Positions 1-6,988 are shown, numbered from the stretch's first letter. The stretch is 39,729 nucleotides of DNA from Thiorhodospira sibirica ATCC 700588 (GCF_000227725.2 NZ_MU255056.1:752025-791753); one strand, 5' to 3'. A program made the numbers and translations. Notes: a model not told the origin generated them from the sequence alone.

Positions 1-132
1 TGCGTTAAGTAACCTGCGTTGAAGTTCACCCTGTTTGCAGGGTCCTTTGAACTCCGGTGGAAAACGCCCCGTGCAGACCCGCATGCGAGGTGTTGTGGAG
101 GCCGGGGGAGAAAAACTCCCCGGCTATCCGAT
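1..132 (+). mobile_element. 3' end of group IIC-attC-type intron (copy A, cut by window edge)
   Basis: This is nearly identical to 1790-1921 (the end of copy B). It contains a domain V-like hairpin with AACGCCCCG facing CGAGGTGTT and a CGC triad, then a domain VI-like stem (GCCGGGG/CCCCGGC) and the terminal CCGAT. The 3' exon TAAGCC would rebuild a GTTAAGC attC core. The intron lies on the plus strand, opposite to the adjoining cassette gene. The 5' part is outside the window, so presence or absence of a reverse transcriptase in this copy cannot be judged. Confidence 0.7.
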
Positions 133-137
133 TAAGC

Positions 138-425
138 CTATGGGCACTCAGGCAGGCTGAGAAGATTATTGGGTTGTTCACCGTCGTTCTCTGTTTTAAG
201 GTATTTTCTACCACTTGCACTTGTTGAAACGATGACCCAAACCGAGTTTTCATTGACACTCACATAAAATCTCCATTTTCCAGACTCAATCCCTTCAATA
301 GCCTTATCTAGAGTTAATTTCCACCGCGAGTCGTCGCGATTAACTCCTCCGACATGGCTGATTCGCTCATGAGCACTTTGACGGTCTGTCTTGTTGATAC
401 AGTTAATTTGGTAGTTATCGGCCAT
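138..425 (-). CDS. DUF3892-family cassette protein
   Basis: The 95-residue protein matches the small DUF3892 family: an N-terminal [20 protein letters not shown] block, a central [19 protein letters not shown] segment and a C-terminal [19 protein letters not shown] block. The biochemical role of the family is not known to me. No signal peptide or membrane segment is seen, so it should be cytoplasmic. The ATG lies about 20 bases past the R' end of the neighbouring attC, with a purine-rich GAAGGAGAG ribosome-binding site just upstream. The stop codon is followed within about five bases by intron copy A, which sits in this cassette's own attC. The family assignment rests on recall of its conserved blocks. 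Confidence 0.8.
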   Translation of the reverse strand: MADNYQINCINKTDRQSAHERISHVGGVNRDDSRWKLTLDKAIEGIESGKWRFYVSVNENSVWVIVSTSASGRKYLKTENDGEQPNNLLSLPECP

Positions 426-445
426 GTGACTCTCCTTCTTCGTTT

Positions 446-533
446 ATAGGCTTAACGCCGCCAACACGCGCAGCTTCGGAATGGAGGCGCAGCCGCAATG
501 TAAAAGCTGTCGCGGTGATTGGCCTGGTTATGC
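446..533 (-). other. attC recombination site (intact)
   Basis: Read on the minus strand, the site starts with GCATAAC (R'') and ends with GTTAAGC (R'), which are complementary apart from one base. Inside, GGCCAA pairs with TTGGCG, and CGCGACAGCTT pairs with GAAGCTGCGCG leaving one extrahelical base, as in canonical attC hairpins. The loop contains CATTGC-GCTGCGC-TCCATT, which is nearly repeated in the attC at 6219-6291. It lies directly after the stop of the 549-1178 gene and before the start of the DUF3892 gene, the expected place for an attC ending a cassette. Confidence 0.85.
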
Positions 534-548
534 GCGATGACCACAATG

Positions 549-1178
549 TCAATTTAGACCCAGCCTTTCTATTATGAAGCTCCAATCGTTTTCATTAAAT
601 TCCATATCACAAACCCTACAGGAATATTCAAAGAAAGATAAAATAGAGCCATTTCTTACGATCGTGAACTTGTCCCGCTCCTCAACCAATTTGCTTAAAA
701 AATAGATTCCCTGAGCAGTGTCCACCAACAGTTCGCCAGTCCGAAAAGTAATTTCATTCCGAACTTTAATACGCTCAGATTTTTCAATTGCCTCGCCGTG
801 CTCAATCCATTTTTTAATCTGAGCGTCACGTACCTGGTCTTTTCTTTTGATATTATCAATCATCCGGTCTAGCCGAGATAGCAGCATTCTTTGATCAGGA
901 CTTATTATTTTATCTGTTCCGGCAAGCTCTACAACAAGGCTTTCGACCAACTTCAGATCTAGAGTACCAGGTCCAGAATACTCATCCTTTAGCGGTTCGC
1001 GATACTCTTCTGCCAAACGGGGAAACCAATGAATAAAGTCATCCCGGATTATTTCAAACTCATTGTAGAATGCTTTTTCAATATACTTAGCACGCTGTTT
1101 ATAAAGCGCGATTGCAAGCCGATGCCCTAATAAAACACCGATCAAAGCACCCAAGATACCGCTTAGCAAGCTATCCAT
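549..1178 (-). CDS. Hypothetical membrane-anchored cassette protein
   Basis: The 209-residue protein has one N-terminal hydrophobic segment (about residues 4-25, with LSGILGALIGVLLG) followed by a basic stretch, suggesting an inner-membrane anchor with a cytoplasmic body. The rest is charged and probably helical. Two cysteines near the C-terminus form a CRVC pair. I recognise no family. It is the sole gene of its cassette: the ATG is about 25 bases past the attC core at 1202-1208 and the stop lies about 15 bases before the attC at 446-533. A GGATC-type purine run upstream is only a weak ribosome-binding site, so expression may depend on an upstream promoter. Confidence 0.7.
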   Translation of the reverse strand: MDSLLSGILGALIGVLLGHRLAIALYKQRAKYIEKAFYNEFEIIRDDFIHWFPRLAEEYREPLKDEYSGPGTLDLKLVESLVVELAGTDKIISPDQRMLLSRLDRMIDNIKRKDQVRDAQIKKWIEHGEAIEKSERIKVRNEITFRTGELLVDTAQGIYFLSKLVEERDKFTIVRNGSILSFFEYSCRVCDMEFNENDWSFIIERLGLN

Positions 1179-1201
1179 CAGTGTTTAGATCCTCTCTTTT
1201 C

Positions 1202-1270
1202 CGCATAACGAATAAAGCTGAGCAGTCTTGGCGGAGCACAGCGCAGCCAAGATCTGCTCTTGCGAGTTGT
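1202..1270 (-). other. attC site of the HigBA cassette, split by an intron
   Basis: On the plus strand the site runs from GCATAAC at 1202 through a strong stem (GAGCAGTCTTGGC against GCCAAGATCTGCTC, one extrahelical A) to TTGT at 1270. The other half core, TAAGC, resumes at 1922 after the intron. Removing 1271-1921 restores TTGTTAAGC, which contains the attC core GTTAAGC. The stop codon of higA lies within the second half core. The target TTGT/T agrees with what is reported for class C-attC introns. Confidence 0.8.
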
Positions 1271-1921
1271 GTACGCCCGGCATGGGCATGAACTGATGGG
1301 GTGAAAGTCCCCTGTAGGAGTACCTGTGATGTCCACTCCGTGGACGACCGTAACTACTCGCCGACGGCAAGAGCAAACCCGTGAGGGAATGTCTGAAGGA
1401 AGCCCAAGCGCAAAGGTGCGAGCCGACGAACAGACAAAATCGCCGGGTGCGATTTGGAACAGATAGGGTAAATGCGGCGGTTATGGACTGAAAGTTCATG
1501 TTCTTATTCCGGCGAGATCTGCTCTATAGCGTCCTGTGTTTCCATGATACTCGAACTAAGAGCCAATGCAAAAGCCTTGGTCATCAACACCAGACTCTAA
1601 CCGTGCCCCGGACAGCACGCCAATCGGTAACGCCTGGCGTGATCAGGCAGAAGTCAGCAGACGGCATCGTCGCCAAGCACTCACCGTAATGGGTGAGACA
1701 CGGTGAGAAGGCCCGAATCTCCGGCAACAAGAGAGACCCGCGTGTCTCAACGAACGTAATGCGCACAACCGGCTGAAACGGCCTTGGCGATGCGTTAAGT
1801 AACCTGCGTTGAAGTTCACCCTGTTTGCAGGGTCCTTTGAACTCCGGTGGAAAACGCCCCGTGCAGACCCGCATGCGAGGTGTTGTGGAGGCCGAGGGAG
1901 AAAAACCCCCGGCTATCCGAT
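1271..1921 (+). mobile_element. ORF-less group IIC-attC-type intron (copy B)
   Basis: The element is about 651 bases. Its 5' end begins GTACGCCCGGCATGGGC (or two bases earlier, GTGTACG), followed by a structured, domain I-like region with several stem-loops. Its 3' end carries a 34-base domain V-like hairpin with a CGC triad, a domain VI-like stem and a CCGAT terminus. No reverse transcriptase reading frame exists between the ends, whereas typical group IIC-attC introns are near 1.9 kb. Compared with copy C, the domain V has two G-to-A changes, one of which makes a mismatch. It sits in an attC, opposite to the cassette genes. Splicing or movement would need a maturase in trans. The 5' boundary is uncertain by about 2 bases. 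Confidence 0.75.
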
Positions 1922-2214
1922 TAAGCCGCTTCAAAGTCCAGAGGGTGAATGTCATCCAGGTTGACCGTTTTGCGGGCCACCCAAAGATCGTACATATCCT
2001 GCATCGCGAGCCAACTTTCAGGAGTACGCCCAAGAACCTTGGATAGCCGCAGAGACATTTCGGGACTGATACCACTGTCTCCTTTGAGCAGCCTGGACAA
2101 CGTGGAGGGCGAAACACCCAGACTCGAAGCAAGCTGACGAGAGCTAATACCGAAAGGCTCCAGATACACCTGGCGAATGAACTCACCCGGATGCGGCGGA
2201 TTATGCATGGCCAT
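1921..2214 (-). CDS. higA: HigA-family antitoxin
   Basis: The 97-residue protein begins with [18 protein letters not shown], the signature of HigA/VapI-type XRE antitoxins. A helix-turn-helix follows (about residues 25-60, SRQLASSLGVSPSTLSRLL), then the family tail with ESWLAMQDMYDLW. HigA binds and neutralises the HigB RNase and represses the operon. Its ATG overlaps the higB stop by one base (TAATG), so translation is coupled. The stop codon falls in the attC half core next to intron copy B and is preserved across that insertion. Confidence 0.93.
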   Translation of the reverse strand: MAMHNPPHPGEFIRQVYLEPFGISSRQLASSLGVSPSTLSRLLKGDSGISPEMSLRLSKVLGRTPESWLAMQDMYDLWVARKTVNLDDIHPLDFEAA

Positions 2215-2492
2215 TATTGATAATCCTCATAATCAAGAATGTAGGCGTTGCCGTCCTGGAATTCGAACGTTATGCGCCAATTTCCGTCAACCCGAATCGA
2301 CCACCGGCCTTTGTCCTTTCCCTTCAATGAATGAAGCCGAAAACCAGGGATGTCCATGTCTTCCACCGAAGTGGCAGTATCCAGAGCAGCCAGCTGCATA
2401 CGCAGCTTCTTGGCATGATCCGGCTGTATGCCAGACGTACTGCCAGTCGCGTAGAACCGCTTCAGTCCTTTGTGACGGAATGATTTGATCAC
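2214..2492 (-). CDS. higB: HigB-family mRNA interferase toxin
   Basis: The 92-residue protein is a RelE/HigB-type toxin. It opens MIKSFRHKGLKRFYATGSTS, has the central DMDIPGFRLHSLKG block, and ends with GNWRITFEFQDGNAYILDYEDY, all typical of plasmid and integron HigB. These toxins cleave ribosome-bound mRNA and are neutralised by the adjacent HigA. The order toxin then antitoxin is normal for higBA. The start is GTG. Upstream lies the remnant of intron copy C, so the original cassette leader may have been changed. TA pairs are common in cassette arrays, where they are thought to stabilise the array. Confidence 0.92.
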   Translation of the reverse strand: MIKSFRHKGLKRFYATGSTSGIQPDHAKKLRMQLAALDTATSVEDMDIPGFRLHSLKGKDKGRWSIRVDGNWRITFEFQDGNAYILDYEDYQ

Positions 2493-2535
2493 GAGGCAAT
2501 GCTAGCGCGTTGCGCATCACGCAACAATAAGGCTT

Positions 2536-2698
2536 CCTGCTGGAGCATCTGAGATGTCCACAGTGTGGACCAACGTACCTATGGCGTTGAAGGTCACCAT
2601 GGTTGCATGGTCCTTTGAACTCCGGAGGAAACGCCCCGTGCGGACCCGCATGCGGGGTGTTGTGCAGGCCGGGGGAGAAAAACTCGCCCTTACCCGAT
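2536..2698 (+). mobile_element. Internally deleted group IIC-attC-type intron (copy C)
   Basis: Bases 2536-2572 resemble part of the 5' region of copies B and D (GATGTCCA-C-GTGGAC hairpin). They run straight into a 3' end (2573-2698) with domain V and VI-like hairpins. The 5' terminus and most of the middle are missing, leaving about 163 bases. The domain V here, AACGCCCCG facing CGGGGTGTT with a TGCG-GACC-CGCA tip, is the best paired of the four copies. The 3' exon TAGAGC joins the end of the restriction-enzyme cassette. It cannot be mobile, but it preserves a good reference domain V. Confidence 0.6.
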
Positions 2699-2706
2699 TA
2701 GAGCAT

Positions 2707-3942
2707 TTAGCTATGATCTGATTGCCGATTAAGGACAAGCGTTGTAAACCCTGAAACATCCATAAGCCAGCTTTGTTGCTCAGCTGAATATGTATTATGT
2801 AACCCACGCGGAAGAACCAGTTGCAGTTTCTTTGATTGCATTTCGTCTGTTTGACTTTTGCTTATAGCTGTTTCAAGAGTGAGCAGATGCTTTTTTTCTA
2901 TACGGTCTGCCTCAGCAAGAACCTGCCTCCATCTATCTTTACAAGAAGATTTAACTCCCAACATTGTAAGACGCAAGGAATCAAATGATTTGTCGTAGTA
3001 TTCCTTTACTCCAGGGAAAATAAAGTCAGGCTTTGATTTTTGCTCTGTGACAGGAGTTCTGGCGTATCGAACTCCGCACTCCTCAAAAAGAATTTCAAGA
3101 TGATTCTCAAATGCAAGACCTGCACGGCTCTTTCTTCTATTTTGCACGGACAGAGAGAAAGAAATAAAACCGTCTACGTCACCATCAAAGCCCTGCGCCA
3201 ATCTCTCACCAATAATTTGCTTTTCAAGAGTTCTGAACAGTATTTCTTCTCTTTCCATCCATGCCATGAGAACCTCATCATGGCCATCTTGAGGATGAAT
3301 ATCAGGGAGTGTTTTTCTGGCATAAGCAGAAAACTCCCTAGTCGTTGGGAACCGGCCAGAAAATTTATCTATCATTTCATCAAGATAAGTTTCTTCAGAA
3401 ACTTCAACAGGAATCCCAAGGCTTTCCAGTATAAATCTGGATGCAAACTCAATACGGTCTTGCTCCGTTTCAAGCTCATCACGCACCGAGAAACCCGGAT
3501 GCGATAAATCAGAAATACCAAACAACCAGAGAACCTGCTGTGATATCGTTGTTCCCGCTTCAGCAACGATAGAGAGCAATGTATTGTCTGGACGTTTTGC
3601 AATTACGAGAACATCCCCTGTATTAGCGCATTGTGAGACCTTATTGGTCGGGAAGTACAGCCTGTACTCCCATCGCATGACACCACGCTCCAAGCGAGCC
3701 CTTTGCCTAGCGTCGTACCACGTAAGAAAGCCCTCCTCCATAATTGGCTCATCTTCATTATCTGTCAGGTATAAAAATCTTGCTTGGTATCTTTCTTTCC
3801 CGTCAGGCTCACCAAGAATGTTCCGTAACCCCTCGACACCATTGAATTCATGCTGGTTTGAGGTGAGCACATCCGCTTCAACTGCGCTTAAGGTTTTAAC
3901 AGCTACGCCTTCAAAATATTGTGACAAGTAGCCTTTTTTCAC
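2707..3942 (-). CDS. EcoRII-like type IIE restriction endonuclease
   Basis: The 411-residue protein has the two-domain plan of EcoRII. An N-terminal effector-type EcoRII-N domain (about 15-150) includes KTLSAVEADVLTSNQHEFNG and LTWYDARQR. The C-terminal catalytic EcoRII-C domain (about 225-400) has PDFIFP at 305-310 and LGVKSSCKDRWRQVLAEADR at 324-343, carrying the PD...K active-site pattern. Length agrees with EcoRII (about 400). By homology it should cut CCWGG-type sites, probably needing two sites, but the specificity is inferred. It starts with GTG overlapping the vsr stop (GTGA), so it is the last gene of an M-V-R operon. The cassette is visibly more AT-rich than the core genome. Confidence 0.88.
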   Translation of the reverse strand: MKKGYLSQYFEGVAVKTLSAVEADVLTSNQHEFNGVEGLRNILGEPDGKERYQARFLYLTDNEDEPIMEEGFLTWYDARQRARLERGVMRWEYRLYFPTNKVSQCANTGDVLVIAKRPDNTLLSIVAEAGTTISQQVLWLFGISDLSHPGFSVRDELETEQDRIEFASRFILESLGIPVEVSEETYLDEMIDKFSGRFPTTREFSAYARKTLPDIHPQDGHDEVLMAWMEREEILFRTLEKQIIGERLAQGFDGDVDGFISFSLSVQNRRKSRAGLAFENHLEILFEECGVRYARTPVTEQKSKPDFIFPGVKEYYDKSFDSLRLTMLGVKSSCKDRWRQVLAEADRIEKKHLLTLETAISKSQTDEMQSKKLQLVLPRGLHNTYSAEQQSWLMDVSGFTTLVLNRQSDHS

Positions 3943-4385
3943 TCTGAAATCTCCAGCATGGATTTATTGCTTTTTAACCAGCGCACAATCGATTCTGAAA
4001 CCATTGGGATATTCTTCGAGGCGCCCTTTATAGAGCACTCCCAAACTATACATACTCGCCAGCCCAAGAATTTTAAATTCTCAAGTGTCTTAATGTCATT
4101 TTCTTGGTTTCTATTTATCTTTTTTTTCCAGAAGTCGGGGCGTGTTTTCGGCCACTTGAAAAGATGGCAGTTGTGTCGATGCCAAAAACAGCCATGTATA
4201 AATATAACTGCATTATATTTTTTCAGAACGATATCAGGCTTTCCTGGCAGTTTTTTGTCATGTAACCTGTATCGAAATCCGCGCTGATGCAGTTGGCGTC
4301 TAATCTCTAATTCAGGCCGGGTATTCTTTCCCCGAATACCGGACATCATTCTGCTTCGCGTTTCCGGATTAACAACGTCTGTCAT
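3939..4385 (-). CDS. vsr: Very short patch repair endonuclease (Vsr)
   Basis: The 148-residue protein matches Vsr closely: VVNPETRSRMMSGIRGKNT at the N-terminus, Asp51 in KPDIV, and His64, His69 and His71 in HGCFWHRHNC, the residues used for catalysis and zinc binding in E. coli Vsr. It nicks 5' of the T in T:G mismatches formed when 5-methylcytosine deaminates, and so protects the sites methylated by the neighbouring Dcm-like enzyme. Its ATG overlaps the methyltransferase stop (ATGA) and its stop overlaps the restriction-enzyme GTG, so all three genes are translationally coupled. Confidence 0.95.
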   Translation of the reverse strand: MTDVVNPETRSRMMSGIRGKNTRPELEIRRQLHQRGFRYRLHDKKLPGKPDIVLKKYNAVIFIHGCFWHRHNCHLFKWPKTRPDFWKKKINRNQENDIKTLENLKFLGWRVCIVWECSIKGASKNIPMVSESIVRWLKSNKSMLEISE

Positions 4386-5641
4386 GAAAATAATGAAGCT
4401 TGTTTTATATTCGCAGTTTTTTCATCACACAATCTTTGAATATGAGGAACCATTATCCTCGCCACCTCCTTCATGACAGGCATAACTACACTGTTACCAA
4501 ATTGCCTGTATGCTTGGGTATCACTGACGGGAATTTTGAAAGTGTCCGGAAACCCCATTAATCTTGCACATTCTCGTGGCGTTAACCGTCGTGGTCGCTT
4601 TTTGTTTCCTTGAGATACAAGTATTTCAGAACCATCTTTATAGTACCTTGCTGACAGGGTTCTCGTTACAGAGTCTCCATCTACAAGCCCAAAGCCAAAT
4701 CCGTTCCCGGCCTTTCGATGTTTTTCCGCATAATCCTGTAGATACTTCCACAGCTTGGGAGTTAACGTGTATTTACTGTTCACTTTGGCACTTTCTCCGG
4801 TTGTGTATGGATCTTCTTCGGCTTCAGAACCATTCTGAGGATGAAGAATAGAAGAAAGTGTTACTGAGCCTTTGGAAGGCAGCTTCAGGTCACCCCAAGA
4901 AAAATCTGTTTTGCCATCAAAGCCAACGATCAGAATTCGTTCGCGGTGCTGCGGAACAAAATGCTGACCGTCAATCACCTTATAGTGAACCTCGTAACCA
5001 AGCTCCTCTCGAAGGGTTTGCAGAATAACCTTGAAAGTATTTCCTTTGTCGTGAGAAAGCAGGTTTTTAACGTTCTCTAATAAAAATGCCTTTGGCCTTT
5101 TTTTTGCAATTATTCTTGCGACATCAAAAAAAAGTGTTCCTTGGGTTGTGCATTCAAAACCATGAGGTCTACCCAAAGCATTTTTCTTCGATACACCAGC
5201 TATGCTGAATGGTTGACAGGGAAAACCGGCCAACAGGATTTCATGATCGGGTACATCGCTTTCATCAACTTGTGTAATATCGCCAACGAATGTATGGCTG
5301 GATGTTTCTGGGAAGTTGGCCAAATAAGTTTGTTGTGAGAATTTGTTCCATTCACTGGTAAAAACACATTGGCCACCATACGCCTCAAAACCAAGGCGTA
5401 TCCCACCAACACCCGCAAACAGATCGATAAATCGAAAGGAGGTGTTGTCATTGGCAACGTCGTTTACCAATGGAAGGACTCTTTGCCTGATTGCATCGGA
5501 GAGGTAAGTGGGAGGCTCATTTTCTCGAACTTCCCAGCGCCTGACAGTTCTTACATCGACCTCAAGAATTTCAGCTAGTTGTTTCTGTGTGTACCTTGCT
5601 CTTGCTCTGCGAAGCAAGTCAAGTGTATCAGGCTGTTGCAT
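4382..5641 (-). CDS. Dcm-like C5-cytosine DNA methyltransferase
   Basis: The 419-residue protein has an N-terminal helix-turn-helix (about 18-40, TQKQLAEILEVDVRTVRRWE). The C5-methyltransferase core follows: motif I FIDLFAGVGG (71-80), motif IV GFPCQPFS with catalytic Cys142, motif VI ENV (189-191), a QHRERILIVG block, and motif X RQFGNSVVMPV near the C-terminus. With an EcoRII-type nuclease and Vsr beside it, methylation of the inner C of CCWGG is the likely activity. The N-terminal HTH resembles that of other Dcm/SsoII-type enzymes, which can repress their own promoter. It is the first gene of the operon and has a promoter-like sequence within the same cassette. Confidence 0.95.
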   Translation of the reverse strand: MQQPDTLDLLRRARARYTQKQLAEILEVDVRTVRRWEVRENEPPTYLSDAIRQRVLPLVNDVANDNTSFRFIDLFAGVGGIRLGFEAYGGQCVFTSEWNKFSQQTYLANFPETSSHTFVGDITQVDESDVPDHEILLAGFPCQPFSIAGVSKKNALGRPHGFECTTQGTLFFDVARIIAKKRPKAFLLENVKNLLSHDKGNTFKVILQTLREELGYEVHYKVIDGQHFVPQHRERILIVGFDGKTDFSWGDLKLPSKGSVTLSSILHPQNGSEAEEDPYTTGESAKVNSKYTLTPKLWKYLQDYAEKHRKAGNGFGFGLVDGDSVTRTLSARYYKDGSEILVSQGNKKRPRRLTPRECARLMGFPDTFKIPVSDTQAYRQFGNSVVMPVMKEVARIMVPHIQRLCDEKTANIKQASLFS

Positions 5642-5673
5642 ACATGGAACCCCATCTAGGTATATTTCAGGGC

Positions 5674-5702
5674 ATTATGTCCGCTTTTGCTCCCTTTTGC
5701 AA
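5674..5702 (-). promoter_or_regulatory. Candidate sigma70 promoter of the R-M operon
   Basis: On the minus strand, TTGCAA and CATAAT are separated by 17 bases, about 35 bases upstream of the methyltransferase ATG at 5641. It lies between the attC at 5732-5783 and the gene, so it travels with the cassette and would make expression independent of an integron promoter. The HTH of the methyltransferase could act here; that is inference. Confidence 0.5.
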
Positions 5703-5731
5703 GCAGGCACTGTATGCTTGATCCGTGTCGC

Positions 5732-5783
5732 CCCTAACACCCGAATTAAGGTGGGCCACGAAGTGGCATCGGATTTGTTAGCG
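5732..5783 (-). other. attC recombination site (short, intact)
   Basis: On the minus strand the site starts at CGCTAACA and ends at TGTTAGGG, whose inner six bases are perfectly complementary. A central GCCACTTCGTGGC hairpin follows the usual short-attC plan, and CTTAATTCGGGTGTTAGG resembles the right half of classical 60-base elements. It begins about ten bases after the stop of the solo EcoRII-N gene, so that gene is a complete cassette of its own. The short, different structure suggests an origin different from the other attC sites here. Confidence 0.7.
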
Positions 5784-5792
5784 AAGTGTGCG

Positions 5793-6188
5793 CTATGCAG
5801 GCTGCCAAGCATTCACGTTTTCACGGAAGCCATCAGCTCCGCGAGGAATCAATATCAGGTTGAGATCACCTTGATTATCAAAGCCAATGAGAATGTTGTC
5901 GCCTTCTTGAGCTCTTTGCATAACGCGATTGGTCTGAAAATAAAGCCTATGCTCTGTTCTTGTAGGGTGATTTTCTCGTGCATCGTACCATGTGACATTG
6001 GCGTGCTCGGCAATATCAGTTCCTCGAATCGAAAACTTTGCAGCTTTTTCAAACCCAGCTAAGCCAAACATATCTTTCAACTGTTTGACGCCATTAAATT
6101 CATGCTGATTTGATCGCTCTGGTCTGGCTTCGACAGCGGAGAGGGTTTTTATACATGCGGGTTTCAGAACTATTGGGCGGTTTATCAT
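5793..6188 (-). CDS. Stand-alone EcoRII-N (effector/DNA-binding) domain protein
   Basis: The 131-residue protein aligns with the N-terminal domain of the neighbouring endonuclease: KTLSAVEA-SNQHEFNGV, VTWYDARE, and HRLYF-TN-V with GDNILIGFDNQGDL. It ends before any catalytic PD...K region. The family domain has a B3-like DNA-binding fold and holds the effector site in EcoRII. The start chosen is the ATG at 6188, because GGAGAG lies just upstream and the longer frame would run back through the attC. The stop is followed closely by an attC, so this looks like a designed cassette rather than a random truncation. Possible roles are a regulator or decoy for CCWGG-like sites; the function is unknown. 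Confidence 0.7.
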   Translation of the reverse strand: MINRPIVLKPACIKTLSAVEARPERSNQHEFNGVKQLKDMFGLAGFEKAAKFSIRGTDIAEHANVTWYDARENHPTRTEHRLYFQTNRVMQRAQEGDNILIGFDNQGDLNLILIPRGADGFRENVNAWQPA

Positions 6189-6218
6189 GCTTCTCTCCGT
6201 GGTAGTTTTGCTGTGACT

Positions 6219-6291
6219 CTCTAACGACAAGCTCACCAGCGGCAATGGAGCGCAGCTGCAATGAAAAAGCCGTCGCTGTGCCTGCGATTGT
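6219..6291 (-). other. attC site split by intron copy D
   Basis: On the plus strand the site begins CTCTAAC at 6219 (complement of GTTAGAG, R'). It runs through a stem in which AAGCTCACCAGCGGC partly pairs with GCCGTCGCTGTGCCT, and ends with TTGT at 6291. The other half core (TATATGCC) lies at 6977 after the intron. The loop has CAATGGAGCGCAGCTGCAATGA, nearly the same as the loop of the attC at 446-533. The site belongs to the cassette of the second HigA gene. Confidence 0.7.
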
Positions 6292-6976
6292 GTACGCCCG
6301 ACATGGGCATGAACTGATGGGGTGAAAGTCCCCTGTAGGAGTACCTGTGATGTCCACTCTGTGGACGATTGTAACTACTCGCCGACGGCAAGGGCAAACC
6401 CGTGAGGGAATGTCTGAAGAAAGCCCGAGCGCAAAGGTGTGAGCCGACGGACAGACAAAATCGCCGGGAGCGATTTTGAACAGCCGCAGGCTGGCCTGAA
6501 GGGCGAGCCCCAAGAATGGGGCGAGTAAATCGCATAGAAGGCTCAGCCCCCGGGCGAGAAAGTTCATGTTCTTATTCCGGCGAGATCTGCTCTATAGCCT
6601 CCTGTTTATCCATGATACTCGAACTTAGAGCCAATGCGAAAGCCTTGGTCATCACCATCAAGACCCTAACCGTGACCCGGGCAGCGCGCCAACCGGTAAC
6701 ACCTGGCGTGATGAGGCAGAAGTCAGCAGACGGCATCGTCGCCAAATGCTGACCGTAATGGGTGAGACACGGTGAAGGTCCGAACCTCCGGCAACAAGAG
6801 AGACCCGCGTGTCTCAACGGATATAATGCGCCCGACCGAGTGAAACGGCCTTGGCGATGCGTTGGGTAACCCGCGTTGAAGGTCACCCTGTTTGCAGGGT
6901 CCTTTAGAACTCCGGAGGAAACGCCCCATGCGGAGTATTGTGGAGGCCAGGGGAGAAAAACCCCCGGCTAACCGAT
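6292..6976 (+). mobile_element. ORF-less group IIC-attC-type intron (copy D, domain V damaged)
   Basis: The element is about 685 bases and strongly similar to copy B over nearly its full length, with the same GTACGCCCG-CATGGGC 5' end and CCGAT 3' end. About 35 extra bases lie near 6480-6550. No reverse transcriptase frame is present. The domain V is broken: after AACGCCCC, the tip and most of the returning strand (about 14 bases compared with copy C) are deleted, so self-splicing should be lost. Target TTGT/T and antisense orientation to the cassettes are as in copy B. Confidence 0.75.
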
Positions 6977-6988
6977 TATATGCCTTAC

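Noticed and set aside
1185-1499. Minus-strand open frame of about 100 codons, repeated at 6233-6535
   Set aside because: It is conserved only because it lies antisense to the structured 5' region of intron copies B and D; it has no ribosome-binding site or known family.
1584-2186. Long minus-strand frame through the intron 3' half and higA
   Set aside because: It overlaps intron RNA and the real higA in another frame, and its protein has no recognisable domain.
5855-6062. Frames on both strands overlapping the solo EcoRII-N gene
   Set aside because: These are shadows of the gene at 5793-6188, whose frame alone matches the endonuclease domain.
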